A DNA stretch of 34,768 nt from Catenibacillus sp964565805 (GTDB lineage: Bacteria > Bacillota > Clostridia > Lachnospirales > Lachnospiraceae), in NCBI GenBank assembly GCA_964565805.1, contig CAZMGH010000028.1:1-34768 (forward strand). The letters are read 5' to 3'. Shown piece after piece: positions 31,142-34,768 of this stretch. The notes beneath the pieces are model-generated. The model searched no databases. It was not told the DNA's origin and saw only the letters and a program-made list of their open reading frames with translations. The position numbers were made by a program, and so were the translations under genes. How positions within the stretch are numbered: position 1 is the first letter of the stretch; each line of letters starts with the position of its first letter.

Positions 31142-31634
31142 TTCCTTTTTTATCTAGCTTCTTGCAAATAAACAATATTACCCGGTATACTACAATAGAT
31201 ATGATTACCGTATACACCAGCTCCGGAAGGATGATCCGTTTCAGATAAAACAGAAAATTAAACCTTCCTCTTACCAGGAAGCTGACCAGATACATAAATA
31301 TGCCGTACAGCAGGTCCGCGCTTCCGATAAGGATCAAAGGCAGAGTAATATCTTCCTCATAATAAATCTGGTTAAAATACCCAAGCACAAACCCAATGGT
31401 CATATAACACAGGGCATAGACGCCCAGATAATCTCCCGCGGAAATATCCATGAGAAGCCCGCAGAAAAATCCCACAACGCATCCTTCACTGCGACCCCGG
31501 ATCAATCCGATGCTGGCTGTAAGTATAATAAGCATATTGGGGACTATATCTGCCAGCGCAATAAATTCAAATATGGTACTTTGCAGTAAAAACGCCGCCA
31601 AGATCACGACGATATAAATAAGAGTGCGCTTCAC
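31122..31634 (-). CDS. mreD: Rod shape-determining protein MreD
   Basis: The 170-residue protein is MreD, a small membrane protein of the elongasome, with five or six hydrophobic helices, an FLLQSTIFEFIALADIVPN N-terminal motif and the conserved GLLMDISAGDYLGVYALCY segment. The start is a GTG with an AAGGA-type site. It follows mreC by 27 bp and overlaps pbp2 at its end, so its translation is linked to that of the transpeptidase. Confidence 0.92.
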   Translation of the reverse strand: MKRTLIYIVVILAAFLLQSTIFEFIALADIVPNMLIILTASIGLIRGRSEGCVVGFFCGLLMDISAGDYLGVYALCYMTIGFVLGYFNQIYYEEDITLPLILIGSADLLYGIFMYLVSFLVRGRFNFLFYLKRIILPELVYTVIISIVVYRVILFICKKLDKKGSEDFIV

Positions 31635-31661
31635 CTGACTACAATCCTTTCATCTTATCTT

Positions 31662-32636
31662 TTACTGACCGCTGCTGTCAGAGGCAGCTTCGTCGGTTTC
31701 CTGGGAAGTGTCCTGTGTGCTTTCCACGGTACTGTTCGATGTGCTTTCAGTGTCTGATGTATCGGAGATTTCAAGCCCCCCATCTTCCACCAGATCCGCT
31801 TTCAGTTGAGTGATCACAAGCACGTTTCTAAGATGCTCAAAATCTACCACTGGCGTAACGTGAGCTGTTTTGGTTAATGTGGATGCATCTTCAGTAACCT
31901 CCGTAACATAGCCAATGGTCAGACCCGGAAGGAACTTATCGCTGAGATAAGAGGTTACCAGTTCATCTCCCACTGCAATTTGAGCGTCATTTCGGATCAG
32001 TTCCACGTCTAAAAGCCCGGTATCCTTTTCCTCCAGGCTTCCGTTGACAATACAGTGATCCTCTGAAATAGCGTCCATAGCGCTGACGCTGCTGGAATCA
32101 TCGGTGATGGATCGGACAATCGAATGATTAAGTCCGGTTTCTATGACAATGCCTACAAGGCCGTTGTCGGCGATAACGTTCATATCCACCTGGATCCCGT
32201 CATTGGTGCCTTTATCAATGGTAAAAGTATCATACCAGTTGCTGGCATCACTGCTGATGATCCTGGCCCCTACCATACTGTAGTTGGGATAGCTTTCCTT
32301 TAGCGCCAGCAGTTCTCTCAGATCATCCAGTTCGCTTAAATTATTTTCCATGGAAGAAATCTGGGATCTTAATGTATCCACCTCCAGCTGCAGGGCTTCA
32401 TTTTCCTCTTGAAGCTGGCTGATGGTCTGGGAATCCTCCAGCAGGGAGGAAACCCATGTGCCGATACTGTTTAAACCAGTCTGCATCGGCGCGATCACTG
32501 TACCTAATGTACTTTGGACAATATTATTTGTGGCTCCCCACGTAAAACTTACGGCAATCAGCCCGCAGCATACTGCCAGCAATGCCAGAAAAAGATACTT
32601 AGGGTTCACTCCACCATTCTTCTTGTGCTGCTTCAT
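31662..32636 (-). CDS. mreC: Rod shape-determining protein MreC
   Basis: The 324-residue MreC has a short cytoplasmic tail, one membrane helix (about 13-31), a coiled coil (QLQEENEALQLEVDTLRSQISSMENNLSEL, about 73-103) and the two-barrel extracellular domain. It ends in a low-complexity Ser/Thr/Asp tail. The start at 32636 is fixed by AGGAGG 4 nt upstream, which belongs to a 53-bp repeat unit. A longer frame reaches into the assembly gap and is an artefact. MreC organises PBP2-RodA activity. Confidence 0.93.
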   Translation of the reverse strand: MKQHKKNGGVNPKYLFLALLAVCCGLIAVSFTWGATNNIVQSTLGTVIAPMQTGLNSIGTWVSSLLEDSQTISQLQEENEALQLEVDTLRSQISSMENNLSELDDLRELLALKESYPNYSMVGARIISSDASNWYDTFTIDKGTNDGIQVDMNVIADNGLVGIVIETGLNHSIVRSITDDSSSVSAMDAISEDHCIVNGSLEEKDTGLLDVELIRNDAQIAVGDELVTSYLSDKFLPGLTIGYVTEVTEDASTLTKTAHVTPVVDFEHLRNVLVITQLKADLVEDGGLEISDTSDTESTSNSTVESTQDTSQETDEAASDSSGQ

Positions 32637-32689
32637 ATTTCCTCCTTTTTGGCCGGCCCTTAACGGCCATAAGGGTATCCCCTTGTGGG
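32637..32689 (-). repeat. 53-bp Shine-Dalgarno repeat, unit A (before mreC)
   Basis: On the - strand the unit runs from CCCACAAGGGG to AAAAAGGAGGAAAT and directly joins the mreC ATG. It contains AAGGG/CCCTT and TGGCCG/CGGCCA hairpins followed by the Shine-Dalgarno. It matches unit C upstream of mreB at 51 of 53 positions. Confidence 0.85.
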
Positions 32690-32692
32690 TTT

Positions 32693-32792
32693 NNNNNNNN
32701 NNNNNNNNNNNNNNNNNNNNNNNNNNNNNNNNNNNNNNNNNNNNNNNNNNNNNNNNNNNNNNNNNNNNNNNNNNNNNNNNNNNNNNNNNNNN
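32693..32792. other. Assembly gap of 100 Ns
   Basis: Exactly 100 undetermined bases separate mreB from mreC. Repeat units lie on both sides, so the gap is probably a collapsed repeat array and its true length is unknown. Confidence 0.97.
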
Positions 32793-32818
32793 TTTCCTCC
32801 TTCTTGGCCGGTCCTTAA
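32793..32818 (-). repeat. Partial Shine-Dalgarno repeat, unit B (after mreB)
   Basis: TTAAGGACCGGCCAAG followed by AAGGAGGAAA (- strand) equals the last half of the 53-bp unit. The TAA of the mreB stop falls in the position of the TTAA of unit A, so the repeat begins exactly at the gene end. Confidence 0.75.
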
Positions 32819-33837
32819 TAGAATGCGGACTCTCGCACCGAGAAAGCGAGACTGGAGAGCTCATAACTGTTCATGATCACATCCAGGCCTTTGACAACAC
32901 TTTCCTGGGGATGGGAAGACATGTTGACCTTCATGCGGGTACGGGTGGCGATAAGCCTGTCCAGTCCGGGGATCATGCTGGTGCCTCCGGTCACGTAGAT
33001 CCCATGGTCAAAAATATCATTATTCAACTCCGGTGGCGTACGCTCTAAAAGTCCCCGTATAGCGTCCAGCACCGGCTCCAGAACAGAAGTGATACAATTA
33101 TAGACTAAAGTTGCCGGGATCAAAACATTTACCGGAAGGCCGGTGATCAGATCCCTCCCATAGGCCCTCGCTGGTTCCGCCATCGTCGGGATAGCCGAGC
33201 CCAGGGATAATTTTAAAAGCTCTGCCGTTTTCTGACCAATGATCACATTATGGCGAAGCTTTACCTCATTGCAGATTGCGTTGTTAATGGTATTTCCTCC
33301 GGTTTTTATCAGACGGCTAAGGACGATGCCGCCCAGGGCGATAATGGAAATCTCCGTAGTGTCTGCCCCCATGTCAACGACCATGATCCCCCCGGCCCGG
33401 GTCACATCCAAGCCCTCGCCCAGGGCTGCCGCCACCGGCTTTTCCACCAGGCTGGCGTTATGGGTCTTAAAAGACGAGTGACCGATAAGGCTGAAAAAAG
33501 CCCGCTTTTCCACTTCCGTAATGGCAGAGGGAACTGCCAGATAAAATTCATTATGGCGCATCATGCTGTTGCTGCAGTTCAGCTTTTTTAACAGATAGTC
33601 AAACATCTTTCCCATAGGTTCCACGTCTGCGATCACACCATTTTGAACCGGGTGTTTGATCACAATATTACCGGAAACCTTCTCAAAAATTTCGTAGGCC
33701 GCATCTCCTGCGGCCACCATATCCTTCTTCTTTCGTATAGCAATTATATTCTTTTCAATAAGAATATTCTTACGGGCATTATCGTATATTTTAACGTAAT
33801 TTGTACCTAAATCTAAACCATATTTACGTCCTGCCAT
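32815..33837 (-). CDS. mreB: Rod shape-determining protein MreB (actin-like)
   Basis: The 340-residue protein is bacterial actin MreB, which polymerises under the membrane and steers the elongasome. It shows the actin-fold ATPase motifs DLGTNYVKIYD (phosphate 1), VVDMGADTTEISI (phosphate 2) and YVTGGTSMIPGLDRL (adenosine motif). The first is slightly unusual: DLGTxNT is more common in MreB, and the N-terminus resembles the MreB/Mbl paralogue group. ATG at 33837 is served by AGGAGG from repeat unit C, 9 nt away. Confidence 0.92.
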   Translation of the reverse strand: MAGRKYGLDLGTNYVKIYDNARKNILIEKNIIAIRKKKDMVAAGDAAYEIFEKVSGNIVIKHPVQNGVIADVEPMGKMFDYLLKKLNCSNSMMRHNEFYLAVPSAITEVEKRAFFSLIGHSSFKTHNASLVEKPVAAALGEGLDVTRAGGIMVVDMGADTTEISIIALGGIVLSRLIKTGGNTINNAICNEVKLRHNVIIGQKTAELLKLSLGSAIPTMAEPARAYGRDLITGLPVNVLIPATLVYNCITSVLEPVLDAIRGLLERTPPELNNDIFDHGIYVTGGTSMIPGLDRLIATRTRMKVNMSSHPQESVVKGLDVIMNSYELSSLAFSVRESAFY

Positions 33838-33842
33838 TAAAT

Positions 33843-33895
33843 ATTTCCTCCTTTTAGGCCGGCCCTTGACGGCCATAAGGGTATCCCCTTGTGGG
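33843..33895 (-). repeat. 53-bp Shine-Dalgarno repeat, unit C (before mreB)
   Basis: The unit contains AAGGG-GATA-CCCTT and GGCCG/CGGCC hairpins, then AAAAGGAGGAAAT, which serves as the mreB ribosome binding site. It differs from unit A at two positions. Confidence 0.85.
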
Positions 33896-33948
33896 ATTTC
33901 CTTCTTTTAGGCCGACTCCTAGCGGCCATGAGGGTATCCCTTTGTAGG
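33896..33948 (-). repeat. 53-bp repeat, unit D (tandem, between radC and mreB)
   Basis: This unit lies head-to-tail with unit C and matches it at 44 of 53 positions. Nearly all differences are transitions. Its Shine-Dalgarno is weakened to AGAAGG. The GGCCG and CGGCC arms are unchanged while the 8-nt loop between them differs. Confidence 0.8.
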
Positions 33949-33959
33949 ACTTCCGCTCC

Positions 33960-34652
33960 TTATACCGGAATATGCCCGCATTGAAACAGGCTTTTATAGG
34001 TTTTGTCTCCAATGATGATATGATCCAACAGACGTATCCCAAGCATCTTTCCAAGCCGGGCAATATTTCGTGTTACATCAATATCCTCTCTGCTGGGCAT
34101 AGGATCGCCGCTGGGATGATTGTGGAGCAGGATGATATTGACCGCATCGTGACGCAGGGCTTCTAAAAAAATCTCTCTGGGAGAGATCAGCGCTGCATTC
34201 ACACTGCCTTTGGATATGACCATATCTCCGATTTTCTTGTTTTTTGTATTCAGCATCAAAAGAACCAGATGTTCCTGGCGGTAATGACGCATCTCTTCCA
34301 TATAATAACCGGCAATGGCTTCCGGGTTCCTGCAGTCCAGCCCCATGGCGGCGCCGGACTTTTGTATTCTTTTAGACAATTCCAGAACACACTGGATCTG
34401 GATGGCTTTTACCCGGCCAATTCCGGGAAGCCTCATCAGCTGTGCTCTGGACAGATCATTCAAGCCGTTAAGGCCGCCCTGTCCTTCGGACATGTTTAAA
34501 ACCTCCATGGCCAGCTCTACACTGCGCTTTGTCTTTGTGCCGGTACGGATGACCACTGCCAGAAGCTCTGCATCGGACAGGCTCTGGGGTCCGTACTTTT
34601 CACACTTTTCATAGGGCCGTTCATTTTCCGGCAGTTCTTTTGTTTTCAACAT
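33960..34652 (-). CDS. radC: RadC family JAB-domain protein
   Basis: The 230-residue protein has an N-terminal helix-hairpin-helix (LMRLPGIGRVKAIQI, about 74-88) and a C-terminal JAB/MPN metalloprotease-like domain. Its complete metal motif is HNHPSGDPMPSREDID (H-x-H-P-S-G-x7-D). RadC was once described as a DNA repair protein, but that role is not supported by later work. The ATG at 34652 follows GGGGG at 7 nt. As in Bacillus it is directly upstream of mreB. Two repeat units lie between them. Confidence 0.93.
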   Translation of the reverse strand: MLKTKELPENERPYEKCEKYGPQSLSDAELLAVVIRTGTKTKRSVELAMEVLNMSEGQGGLNGLNDLSRAQLMRLPGIGRVKAIQIQCVLELSKRIQKSGAAMGLDCRNPEAIAGYYMEEMRHYRQEHLVLLMLNTKNKKIGDMVISKGSVNAALISPREIFLEALRHDAVNIILLHNHPSGDPMPSREDIDVTRNIARLGKMLGIRLLDHIIIGDKTYKSLFQCGHIPV

Positions 34653-34768
34653 ATAAAATCCCCCTTTTGGGTTCTCTCCAGGACCGACGATAAGGGATCT
34701 CTTTAAGTAGTGTAACATAAAATCTGTTAAAAGTATACACTAAGCGCCTATTAAAAATTTCCATAATT
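34653..34768 (-). other. Region upstream of radC
   Basis: AT-rich sequence that should hold the radC-mre promoter. Candidate boxes (TTAACA, TATACT, TACACT on the - strand) are present but none pairs at the proper spacing, so no promoter is assigned. Confidence 0.35.

Noticed and set aside
32637..33948. CRISPR array as an explanation of the 53-bp units
   Set aside because: Units are head-to-tail or separated by genes, with no unique spacers and no cas genes. The units end in ribosome binding sites.
33854..34063. Frame through the repeats giving KGIPSWPLG- and TRGYPYGRQG-like peptides
   Set aside because: The unit is 53 bp, not a multiple of three, so the frame changes from copy to copy. Position and Shine-Dalgarno content favour a non-coding role.

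Overview
The window looks like chromosomal backbone of a low-to-moderate GC Gram-positive anaerobe of the class Clostridia, most likely a Lachnospiraceae member. This rests on protein style (XerS-like recombinase beside lexA, N-terminally extended L27 with its Prp protease, a very long PBP2, the fused TIGR03960/TIGR03936-type gene pair upstream of RNase G) and on strong AGGAGG ribosome binding sites with sigma-A promoters. It is a draft assembly: one run of exactly 100 Ns lies at 32693-32792. No rRNA, tRNA, CRISPR array, prophage or insertion sequence was seen.

Left block, + strand (165-9999). A promoter at 165-193 drives a B12-type radical SAM protein, its DUF2344 partner, RNase G and a PAP2 phosphatase, all overlapping or tightly spaced. 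A cytidylate-kinase-like gene follows, then a palindrome-rich spacer and an L21-leader-type RNA in front of rplU-prp-rpmA (closed by a terminator), and then obgE-yhbY-nadD-yqeK-rsfS. The theme is ribosome assembly, RNA processing and NAD synthesis.

Middle block (10015-17366). lexA, a TtcA-like tRNA thiolase, a XerS-like recombinase and a sigma-region-4-like protein lie on the - strand. The lexA promoter and its LexA box are buried in the 3' end of the ttcA-like gene. A divergent 1179-residue MacB-type ABC transporter with a huge extracellular domain starts from a perfect consensus promoter. A second LexA-box-like site lies between the two divergent promoters.

Right block, - strand (17393-34652). 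It carries a broken cytidylate-kinase-like remnant, then (in transcription order from the right) radC-mreB-mreC-mreD-pbp2-rodA-mgsA-dacA (cell elongation and wall synthesis), a small P-loop protein, a TIGR01212 radical SAM protein, a HlyD-like membrane protein, yggS-sepF-divIVA (division), aroB, lspA and rluD.

The least explained structure is a 53-bp repeat that forms two small hairpins and ends in a Shine-Dalgarno sequence. Full or partial copies sit directly before mreB and mreC, and the assembly gap falls inside this array. Other points of interest are a 49-codon frame that exactly tiles the pbp2-rodA gap, a methylglyoxal synthase with two active-site substitutions, tandem repeats in the ABC transporter, and several intergenic palindromes sharing a GCATTTACTGC core.
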